From positions 1 through 6,868 of the forward strand of contig DATFMR010000155.1 of the NCBI GenBank assembly GCA_035266865.1: a DNA stretch of 6,868 nucleotides. The letters are read 5' to 3'. Shown here in pieces: positions 1 through 6,379 of the stretch. Under the pieces are notes generated by a model. It did not search any database, had not been told where the DNA came from, and was given only the letters and a program-made list of their open reading frames with translations. The stretch's first letter is position 1, and the number at the start of each line of letters is the position of its first letter. The translations under genes were made by a program, and so were the position numbers. This DNA is from JAKAGZ01 sp035266865. Lineage in GTDB: Bacteria > Bacteroidota > Ignavibacteria > Ignavibacteriales > Ignavibacteriaceae.

Positions 1-1
1 A

Positions 2-1288
2 TCCGGGAAAGAATTAGCATTAAGCCAGGTAAATGGGAACACCATTCTTCTTATCCTGCTCGTAACACTTTTAACAGGAATACTTGCGGGTATTTACCCT
101 GCACTTTTCCTTTCCGGTTTCAAACCGGTTGAAGTCCTAAAGAATAAACCATCTTCAAAGTCATCAAAATTTTCACTAAGGCAAATCCTTGTAGTGGTTC
201 AGTTTGCTATATCCATAATATTAATAATTGGTACTACAATTGTTTACCTGCAAATGCATTTTATGCTGAATAAAAACCTGGGCCTTGATAAAAATAATAT
301 TATCTATATCAATCTTTCTGATCAATTACAGAAAAATCCAAAAGCTTTAAAGACCGAACTTTTAAGAAATACAAATATTAATGATGCTTCAGTAAGTACA
401 CACCTTCCAATTGCAGTATACAGCAATGGTGGCGGCTGGAAATGGGAAGGAAAAGACCCCAACCAGGATGAACTTATTAGTTCAATGGCAGCAGATAATG
501 ATTTTCTTAACACTTACAATATTAAATTGAAAGAAGGCCGTTATTATTCTAAAGAATATCCCGCAGATGATTCTTTATCATTGGTAATAAATGAATCTTT
601 TTCGGATTTGATGGGGATGAAAAATCCTATCGGGAAAACACTGTCACGTGGAGGAGGCAGGCACTGGAATATAATTGGCGTGGTAAAGGATTTTAATTTT
701 CTTCAGTTGCAAAGGAAAATTGGTCCGCTAATAATCTGGCCGGATCCAACTCCCAGAATCTTGTCAATAAAATTAAAGAATGCTGGTTTGAGCAAGACTC
801 TCAATTTCATTCAGGCTACCTGCAAAAAATTTGATCCTAAATTTGTATTTGACTATGAATTCCTTGATAAAACCTATGAACAAATGTATACATCCCAGCA
901 AAGACTTGGACAAATATTTAATTCCTTTTCAATACTGGCTATAATAATTTCCTGCCTGGGACTGTTAGGTCTCGCGGCCTACGTTGCTGAATTAAAGACG
1001 AAAGAAATTGGAATAAGAAAAATATTGGGCGCCACTACTACTGGCATTACTTATTCATTATCAAAACAATTTATTTTTTGGGTATTGCTTGCTAATATTA
1101 TTGCCTGGCCGGTGGCTTATTATTTTATGAATAATTGGCTAGAGGATTTTGCTTATCGAATCAGTATGCCCTACTGGGTTTTTACTGGATCTGCTATAAT
1201 AGCAATTTTAATTGCAATTATAACTGTCAGTTCTCAAGCTATCAGAGCAGCAAATTCTGATCCGGTTAAGAGTTTACGATACGAATAG
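2..1288 (+). CDS. Permease A: FtsX/MacB-like ABC transporter permease, 5'-truncated
   Basis: The reading frame is open from base 2, so this is the last 428 codons of a longer gene. The visible start (SGKEL) aligns with residue 373 of permease B, so about 370 codons lie off the left edge. The GTG at 194 is an internal Val codon, not a start. In order (residues of the visible fragment): a hydrophobic helix about 14-38 ending in GIYPALFLSG, then KPVEVLKNK, which closes the first FtsX half; a helix about 60-82; a second MacB-type extracytoplasmic domain about 85-300; and three C-terminal helices near 307-327, 359-376 and 392-412. KEIGIRKILGA follows the first of these and is the presumed ATPase-contact segment. 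The protein ends PVKSLRYE, a family hallmark. The last 70 residues match permease B at 48 of 70 positions (hand count). Its role is inferred as inner-membrane permease of an ABC system; substrate unknown. Its TAG stop lies inside an inverted repeat, and a second C-terminal tail follows in frame. Confidence 0.93.
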   Translation, partial: SGKELALSQVNGNTILLILLVTLLTGILAGIYPALFLSGFKPVEVLKNKPSSKSSKFSLRQILVVVQFAISIILIIGTTIVYLQMHFMLNKNLGLDKNNIIYINLSDQLQKNPKALKTELLRNTNINDASVSTHLPIAVYSNGGGWKWEGKDPNQDELISSMAADNDFLNTYNIKLKEGRYYSKEYPADDSLSLVINESFSDLMGMKNPIGKTLSRGGGRHWNIIGVVKDFNFLQLQRKIGPLIIWPDPTPRILSIKLKNAGLSKTLNFIQATCKKFDPKFVFDYEFLDKTYEQMYTSQQRLGQIFNSFSILAIIISCLGLLGLAAYVAELKTKEIGIRKILGATTTGITYSLSKQFIFWVLLANIIAWPVAYYFMNNWLEDFAYRISMPYWVFTGSAIIAILIAIITVSSQAIRAANSDPVKSLRYE

Positions 1289-1294
1289 TATCGT
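1276..1294 (+). repeat. Inverted repeat spanning the stop codon of permease A
   Basis: Perfect 7-bp arms, acgatac (1276-1282) and gtatcgt (1288-1294), flank the 5-nt loop gaata. The arms and loop cover the last codons and the TAG stop (1286-1288). No T-run follows, so it is not a standard intrinsic terminator. It could be a weak mRNA 3'-end hairpin or part of the larger rearranged stretch that continues to 1354. The stem is seen directly; any function is inference, and a 7-bp palindrome can arise by chance. Confidence 0.4.
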
Positions 1295-1302
1295 TATGCG
1301 AA

Positions 1303-1333
1303 AATCCCGGCGAGTCGAAGGACGAGACGGATT
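1303..1333 (+). repeat. Imperfect palindromic hairpin, possible dispersed intergenic repeat
   Basis: Read as + strand RNA, this 31-nt stretch folds on itself around the loop GAAG (1317-1320). GUC (1314-1316) pairs with GAC (1321-1323). Next come two adjacent A·G/G·A oppositions, a C-G pair, another G·A, then CCG (1307-1309) with CGG (1328-1330), and AAU (1303-1305) with AUU (1331-1333) across a bulged C1306. Every internal mismatch is G·A, which RNA tolerates as sheared pairs. It is more G+C-rich than the flanking spacer. It resembles the short REP-like palindromes scattered between genes in many environmental bacterial genomes, but one copy cannot prove dispersal. Confidence 0.4.
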
Positions 1334-1354
1334 AAATCATTAAGATATGAATAG
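1331..1354 (+). pseudogene. Second copy of a permease C-terminal tail (IKSLRYE-stop)
   Basis: Codons 1331-1354 read I-K-S-L-R-Y-E-stop(TAG), nearly the same tail as the true end of permease A (V-K-S-L-R-Y-E-stop at 1265-1288). It lies in the same frame, 66 nt downstream, with no stop between the two TAG codons. At nucleotide level the tails match at only 17 of 24 positions, mostly synonymous differences, so this is not a fresh copy of permease A. It is better explained as the leftover 3' tip of another paralog lost from the array, or as the original end of permease A displaced by insertion of the hairpin at 1303-1333. Seven codons are few, so coincidence is not excluded, but the frame, the sequence and the stop codon all agree. 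Confidence 0.5.
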
Positions 1355-1420
1355 GTTCTCTAATAAGATTATTGAATAAAAAATATACTAACTCATTATG
1401 CACTCAAACTTAGGAATGAA

Positions 1421-3844
1421 ATGCTAAAGAATTATTTACATGTAGCTATCAGAAATATTAAAAACTCAAAAGGGATTTCTTTAATAAATATAGTCGGACT
1501 TGCCATTGGAATAACCTGCTGTATTGCGATCTTTCTTTATGTAAAAAATGAATTGAGCTATGACACTTTTAATAAGAAAGCTGACCAGATTTACAGAGTA
1601 TATTTAAATGGTAAAATAAACGGGCGGGTGATTCTATCAGCCAGCTCAACAGCGCCTTTGGGTGAAGAAATGACGAAAGAACTACCTGAAGTCCTTAACT
1701 ATGTGCGTGTAAGATCATTTGGTATACCGGTAATCAGGTATAAAGATAAAATATTCAGCGAGGATAAATTTTATTTAGCAGATTCCACTTTCTTTGATGT
1801 TTTTACTGTAAAGTTTCTGGAAGGTGATCCTTCCACCGCCCTAACAAAGCCTAATACTGTGGTTATCACAAAAGAAATGGCTGAAAAATATTTCGGCAGC
1901 GAAGACCCGATAGGTAAAATATTAAATGCCGACAAAAAAAGAGATTATATTGTTACCGGGGTTGTTGAGAAATTTCCTGCCAATTCTCATTTCCATTTCG
2001 ATTTTCTCGGATCTTTATCTACTTATGAAGACAGCAGAAACCCTTTCTGGCTAAGCAATAATTATTATACCTATTTGCTTTTAAGTAAAGGAACAGATGT
2101 CAAAGTTCTGCAGGAAAAGATTAACTCAGTTGTCAGGAAATTTGTAGCACCACAGGTTCAAACAGTTGCAGGAATCTCACTTTCCCAATTTCTCGCTGCG
2201 GGCAACAAGTATGATTTCGAACTTCAGCCCCTAAAATCAATCCATCTTCATTCTCACCTGGAAGGGGAGGTCGAGCCGAATTCCGATATAAACTATATCT
2301 ATATCTTTTCTGCTATCGGCCTTGCAATACTGCTGATTGCCTGTATAAATTTTATGAACCTATCTACTGCCAAGTCGGAAAAGAGAGCCAAAGAAGTTGG
2401 TATCAGAAAAACTCTGGGCTCAAATAAGGGGCAATTAATAAAGCAGTTTATTGTGGAATCTATTCTAATGAGTTGCATTTCAGTCGTATTGGCAATTGGA
2501 CTTTTAGAAATATTATTACCGGTATTTAATAATGTATCAGGGAAAAATATCAGTCCGGCATTTTTAGAAAACTTTCACACAATACCTCTTTTGATTTGTT
2601 TTGCAATTGTTGTTGGTCTAATAGCGGGAATTTACCCGGCATTTATACTCTCAGCATTCAATCCGGTTGATGTATTGAAGAGCAAAACGAAAAGAAGCGG
2701 GAAAGGCTCCGGCTTAAGAAGTGGGCTCGTGATATTTCAATTTGCAATATCTATAATTCTAATAATCTCAACATTTATAATTTATAACCAGTTGAATTTT
2801 ATCAGAGATAAAAATCTCGGGTTTAACAAAGACCATATACTAGTTATAAAAAGGACTGATGATCTTGGAAGTAAATCACTTGTGTTTCAACAGGAATTAA
2901 AAAATAATCCTGACATAAAGCTTACAAGCGCTTCAAATACTATTCCCGGTAAAGAATTAAGTAATAGCTCCTATAAATTGAAGGGTGCTTCCAGCAATGA
3001 TTTACAACTTTTATGGCAATTATATACTGATTATAATTTTGCAAAAACTTATCAGCTTAAATTGCTGAAGGGAAGATATTTTTCAAAGGATCATCCTTCT
3101 GATACACTTGCGGTTGTTTTAAATGAAGCAGCTGTCAAGGCCTTTAATCTAAAAAATCCTATAGGAAAGGAAATTATAAAATTCGGTGCATCTCAAGATG
3201 ATTACCTTTTATATAAAATTATTGGAGTTGTTAAGAATTTTAATTTTCAATCATTGCATCAGTCCATTCGCCCGCTTGTGATGGTTATGTTCTCAAGCGA
3301 TTATTACGGCAGATTTATTTCTGTCAGAATGACTTCAGCAGATTATACCGGAACAATTTCTCTTATTCAAAAAACCTGGAAAAAGTTTGCCGGTGGTGAA
3401 GCATTGTCGTATAATTTTTTTGACAGTCAGTGGTCTGCTCTTTATTTCTCTGAACAGAAAACAGGGCAATTGGCAACTACATTTTCAATACTTGCTATTT
3501 TCATCGCCTGTCTTGGTTTGTTAGGTCTTGCAGCATTCGTAGCAGAACAACGAACAAAAGAAATAGGGATCAGGAAGGTGCTTGGTGCTTCTATATCTGA
3601 AATTATTGTTCTCCTGTCAAAAGACTTCATTAAATGGGTCTTGATTGCAAATATTATCGCCTGGCCGGTTGCCTATTATTTTATGAACAACTGGCTGAAA
3701 GATTTTGCCTACAGGATAAGTATACCCTGGTGGATATTTCCGGCCTCCGGGATAATTGCTTTTATAATTGCGCTGGTAACTGTCAGTTCACAGACATTAA
3801 AGGCTTCGGTTTCTAACCCGGTAAACGCTTTAAAATATGAATAA
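1421..3844 (+). CDS. Permease B: full-length double-domain FtsX/MacB-like ABC transporter permease
   Basis: The 807-residue product is the usual length for the double-unit Bacteroidota-type permease. Order: short cytoplasmic start MLKNYLHVAIRN; helix about 19-41; MacB-type extracytoplasmic domain about 45-285, with family patches NSHFHFDF (188-195), IHLHSHL (274-280) and EPNSDI (285-290); FtsX core helices about 292-313, 342-366 and 388-412, with KEVGIRKTLGS (324-334); NPVDVLKSK closing half one. Half two has a helix about 434-455, a second extracytoplasmic domain about 456-685, and helices about 688-708, 737-757 and 769-790, with KEIGIRKVLGA (713-723) and the NPVNALKYE end. The matching motifs show an internal duplication. 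The ATG has AGGA at 1412-1415, 5 nt upstream; the other nearby ATG (1416) stops after three codons. Proposed role: transmembrane part of an ABC system coupling cytoplasmic ATP hydrolysis to work outside the inner membrane (lipoprotein or efflux-like tasks occur in the superfamily). Substrate unknown, and the ATPase is not in the window. Confidence 0.95.
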   Translation: MLKNYLHVAIRNIKNSKGISLINIVGLAIGITCCIAIFLYVKNELSYDTFNKKADQIYRVYLNGKINGRVILSASSTAPLGEEMTKELPEVLNYVRVRSFGIPVIRYKDKIFSEDKFYLADSTFFDVFTVKFLEGDPSTALTKPNTVVITKEMAEKYFGSEDPIGKILNADKKRDYIVTGVVEKFPANSHFHFDFLGSLSTYEDSRNPFWLSNNYYTYLLLSKGTDVKVLQEKINSVVRKFVAPQVQTVAGISLSQFLAAGNKYDFELQPLKSIHLHSHLEGEVEPNSDINYIYIFSAIGLAILLIACINFMNLSTAKSEKRAKEVGIRKTLGSNKGQLIKQFIVESILMSCISVVLAIGLLEILLPVFNNVSGKNISPAFLENFHTIPLLICFAIVVGLIAGIYPAFILSAFNPVDVLKSKTKRSGKGSGLRSGLVIFQFAISIILIISTFIIYNQLNFIRDKNLGFNKDHILVIKRTDDLGSKSLVFQQELKNNPDIKLTSASNTIPGKELSNSSYKLKGASSNDLQLLWQLYTDYNFAKTYQLKLLKGRYFSKDHPSDTLAVVLNEAAVKAFNLKNPIGKEIIKFGASQDDYLLYKIIGVVKNFNFQSLHQSIRPLVMVMFSSDYYGRFISVRMTSADYTGTISLIQKTWKKFAGGEALSYNFFDSQWSALYFSEQKTGQLATTFSILAIFIACLGLLGLAAFVAEQRTKEIGIRKVLGASISEIIVLLSKDFIKWVLIANIIAWPVAYYFMNNWLKDFAYRISIPWWIFPASGIIAFIIALVTVSSQTLKASVSNPVNALKYE

Positions 3845-3864
3845 CCATTGCAGTTATGGTTTAT
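3841..3864 (+). repeat. Inverted repeat overlapping the stop codon of permease B
   Basis: AACCAT (3843-3848) and ATGGTT (3856-3861) form a 6-bp stem with loop tgcagtt. Allowing the bulged T3862, A3841-T3842 also pair with A3863-T3864, for 8 bp in all. The stem includes the TAA stop (3842-3844). No T-tract follows, so intrinsic termination is unlikely. Permease A also has a small palindrome over its stop. The structure is seen; a role in 3'-end stability or in slowing ribosomes at the stop is only a possibility. Confidence 0.35.
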
Positions 3865-3891
3865 GTGAGGTTGTTTCAAGAATATAGGGTA

Positions 3892-3920
3892 TTGGTTAAA
3901 AAATTCCTATTTGTTATAAA
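3892..3920 (+). promoter_or_regulatory. Weak promoter-like sequence upstream of permease C
   Basis: In the 95-nt gap before permease C, TTGGTT (3892-3897) and TATAAA (3915-3920) are separated by 17 nt. This is a housekeeping-sigma-like layout with a good -10 (5 of 6) and a poor -35 (3 of 6). The region is very A+T-rich, so chance matches are expected. The Bacteroidetes-type -7 element TAnnTTTG is not met exactly: TTTG at 3910-3913 lacks the TA. A start near 3927 would leave only about 12 nt of leader, barely covering the GGGGA at 3929-3933. It may equally be read through from permease B. Confidence 0.18.
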
Positions 3921-3939
3921 ATCTTTTTGGGGATAAAAA

Positions 3940-6351
3940 ATGTTTAAGAATTACCTGAAAATTGCCTTTAGGAATATCTTTAAGTATAAGGCATATTCCT
4001 TCATTAATATCATTGGCCTTTCAATAGGCATAACCGCCTGCATTCTTATCCTGCTTTTTGTAAATGATGAACTCAGTTTCGATAAGCAAAATATTAATAG
4101 TGATAAAATATACAGGGTGCATACATACGGTTTACTATCCGGGCGTGAAATAAATATGGCAATATCTCCGCCTCCTCTTGGGCAGGCGCTGGTAAAAGAA
4201 TTTCCGGAGGTGGTTGCTTTCACCAGGATGATGCCGAACCGCAATATGCTGATCAGGTATAAGAATAACGTTTTCATTGAGCAAAATTTTTTCTGGGCCG
4301 ATTCCGGAACCTTTAAGGTATTTACCGTTCCATTTCTTCGTGGAAACGCTGATAAAGCGCTTGCAGAGCCGCACACGGTTGTGCTGACCGAAAAACTCTC
4401 CAAGAAGTACTTTGGCGATGAAGACCCGATGGATAAAATTATGAACTTCGAGGACGGTACTCCATATACGGTGCGTGGTGTAGTTGCCGATTGTCCGCCA
4501 AATGCTCACTGGCATTATGATATGTTCGCTTCCTTCAGCAGCCTTGGCATGGCAAATAATGACATGTGGCTGAATAACAATGTTTACACCTACGTGCTGC
4601 TGAAAGATAATTTTTCAATAAAGAATATTGAAGATAAAATAGAATCATTTACTGAGAAACATGTTTCTAAAAATATGGTTGAGATATTTGGCACAACATA
4701 CAAGAAAATGAAAGCGGCGGGAATGAGGTACGAGTTTGCTTTTCAGCCGCTTACTGATATTCATTTAAATTCGCATCTGGATTATGAAATTGAACCGAAT
4801 AGCGACATTAAATACGTGTATATATTCTCGCTTATAGCGATTTTCATTCTGGTGCTTGCCTGTATCAATTTTATGAACCTTTCAACTGCCCGGGCTTCAT
4901 TAAGGATTAAGGAAGTAGGAGTAAGGAAGGTGCTTGGATCTAATAAAAAACAATTAATAACACAGTTCTTATTCGAATCAATGCTTATAACAGCAATAGC
5001 CATTCTCATAGCTATCGTTTTTTCGGAAATGCTGCTACCGTTATTTAATTCCATTTCGGGAAAATCGCTCCATTCAGGTTACTTTAGCAATTATGAGGCG
5101 ATTCCCGCGATCATATTTACAGTATTATTCCTTGGACTTTTGGCCGGTGGGTACCCGGCGTTTTTCCTTTCATCCTTCAGTCCTGCCGTTGTTCTTTCCA
5201 GTAAATTAAATATTTTCAAGCGAAGCTGGGTCAGGAGCATGCTGGTAGTTTTCCAGTTCACCATTTCAATTATTTTGCTGATCGGTACCTTTATTGTCTA
5301 CAGCCAGATGCGTTATATGCAGAATAAAAAGCTCGGTTTTGATAAAGATCATGTGCTTGTTATTCAGAGAGCGTGGGGGCTGGAAAACAATACAAATGCC
5401 TTTAAGGAAGAACTGCTAAAAAACAGTGGAATAGTAAGCGTGTCGAACAGCGATAACCTGCCCGGCGGCGTTTTCGGGCAAACGGTATTTCGCACACCGG
5501 GCGATGATTCAAAGCAAAATATTTTCGCGGCAATGTCCACCGATTACGACTTCGCCAAAACAATGGGGCTTGAGCTAACCGAGGGACGTTATTTCTCGCG
5601 AGATTTTCCGGCCGATACAATGAATGTAGTAATAAATGAAACCGCGGCAAGACTCCTTGGATACAAAGACCCGCTCGGGCGGTTGGTGCAGCAAATAGGC
5701 AACACTGATGACAGTAGAAATAAATCTAAAATAATTGGCGTGCTCAGGGATTTCCATTACGAATCGCTTCACCAGAAAATAAGACCGCTTCTTATATTCC
5801 TAAATAAAAACCAGACCGCGTTTTTGCCTGTAAGAATTTCATCAAATGATTTCAGCGCTGATATAGAACTTGTTAAAAAATTATGGAAAAAATTTGTTCC
5901 GAGTAAACCGCTCGAATATTATTTCCTCAATGAAAATTTTGAAAGGCTTTACAGGGCTGAAATAAAAACCGGCCAGATATTTACAACATTCGCCCTGATA
6001 TCAATACTGATTGCGTGCCTCGGTTTGCTGGGTCTCGCATCATTTACGGCTGAAAGAAGGACGAAAGAAATAGGTATAAGGAAAGTTATGGGAGCGACAA
6101 CGGGCAGAATTATATTTCTGCTCTCTAAGGAATTTATTAAGTGGGTGCTGATAGCAAATATTATCGCTTGGCCGTTGGCTTATTATTTTATGAATAACTG
6201 GCTGCAGGCATTCGCTTATAAAATTAATATTTCTATTTGGATTTTCCCGGCCGCCGGTTTGGTCGCTTTTTTAGTTGCTCTTGTTACTGTAAGCACGCAG
6301 ACATTGAAGGCTTCACTTTCAAATCCTGCTAATGCTTTGAAATATGAATAA
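3940..6351 (+). CDS. Permease C: full-length double-domain FtsX/MacB-like ABC transporter permease
   Basis: The 803-residue product is collinear with permease B: helix about 19-41; first extracytoplasmic domain about 45-285, with NAHWHYD (188-194), IHLNSHL (274-280) and EPNSDI (285-290); helices about 292-313, 342-366 and 388-412 around KEVGVRKVLGS (324-334); SPAVVLSSK closing half one. Half two has a helix about 433-454, a second extracytoplasmic domain to about 682, and helices about 684-704, 735-753 and 765-787, with KEIGIRKVMGA (709-719) and the NPANALKYE end. The last 70 residues match permease B at 55 of 70 positions, while residues 479-532 match at only 12 of 54 (hand counts). The ATG at 3940 follows GGGGA (3929-3933) by 6 nt and gives the family-typical start MFKNYLKIAFRN. 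The extracytoplasmic coding is richer in G+C than in permease B. It is probably an inner-membrane permease needing a separate ATPase. Substrate unknown. Confidence 0.95.
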   Translation: MFKNYLKIAFRNIFKYKAYSFINIIGLSIGITACILILLFVNDELSFDKQNINSDKIYRVHTYGLLSGREINMAISPPPLGQALVKEFPEVVAFTRMMPNRNMLIRYKNNVFIEQNFFWADSGTFKVFTVPFLRGNADKALAEPHTVVLTEKLSKKYFGDEDPMDKIMNFEDGTPYTVRGVVADCPPNAHWHYDMFASFSSLGMANNDMWLNNNVYTYVLLKDNFSIKNIEDKIESFTEKHVSKNMVEIFGTTYKKMKAAGMRYEFAFQPLTDIHLNSHLDYEIEPNSDIKYVYIFSLIAIFILVLACINFMNLSTARASLRIKEVGVRKVLGSNKKQLITQFLFESMLITAIAILIAIVFSEMLLPLFNSISGKSLHSGYFSNYEAIPAIIFTVLFLGLLAGGYPAFFLSSFSPAVVLSSKLNIFKRSWVRSMLVVFQFTISIILLIGTFIVYSQMRYMQNKKLGFDKDHVLVIQRAWGLENNTNAFKEELLKNSGIVSVSNSDNLPGGVFGQTVFRTPGDDSKQNIFAAMSTDYDFAKTMGLELTEGRYFSRDFPADTMNVVINETAARLLGYKDPLGRLVQQIGNTDDSRNKSKIIGVLRDFHYESLHQKIRPLLIFLNKNQTAFLPVRISSNDFSADIELVKKLWKKFVPSKPLEYYFLNENFERLYRAEIKTGQIFTTFALISILIACLGLLGLASFTAERRTKEIGIRKVMGATTGRIIFLLSKEFIKWVLIANIIAWPLAYYFMNNWLQAFAYKINISIWIFPAAGLVAFLVALVTVSTQTLKASLSNPANALKYE

Positions 6352-6379
6352 TCTAAATGATTAAAAATGGGGTAGAACA

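Noticed and set aside
194..196. GTG as the start codon of permease A
   Set aside because: The frame is open upstream to base 2 and codes for family-conserved sequence (GIYPALFLSGFKPVEVLK), so this GTG is an internal Val codon.
1289..1354. Genuine stop-codon readthrough extending permease A
   Set aside because: No readthrough context is evident, and the first TAG already follows a complete family-typical C-terminus; a rearrangement scar explains the extra tail better.
1384..1389. TATACT as a -10 element before permease B
   Set aside because: Five of six match the consensus, but the position 17 nt upstream (taataa, 1361-1366) does not resemble a -35, and the spacer is A+T-rich.
1398..1427. 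Nine-codon frame (MHSNLGMKC) overlapping the start of permease B, as a possible leader peptide
   Set aside because: Very short, in an A+T-rich spacer where such frames are common, with no clear ribosome site and no attenuator structure seen.
1608..2260. Histidine-containing patches in the first extracytoplasmic domains (NSHFHFD, IHLHSHL) as a metal site
   Set aside because: The patches recur in the paralog with changes (NAHWHYD, IHLNSHL), look like general family hallmarks, and the sequence gives no further evidence for metal binding.
3634..3816. 60-codon + strand frame inside the end of permease B
   Set aside because: Out-of-frame reading of the conserved C-terminal helices of permease B; the overlapping frame is explained by that gene.
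3951..4403. 150-codon open frame on the minus strand inside permease C
   Set aside because: It lies wholly antisense to a clearly conserved coding region, has no recognisable domain, and its composition reflects the opposite-strand codons.
4135..4515. 126-codon minus-strand open frame overlapping the previous one
   Set aside because: Antisense shadow of the first extracytoplasmic domain of permease C, with no independent support.
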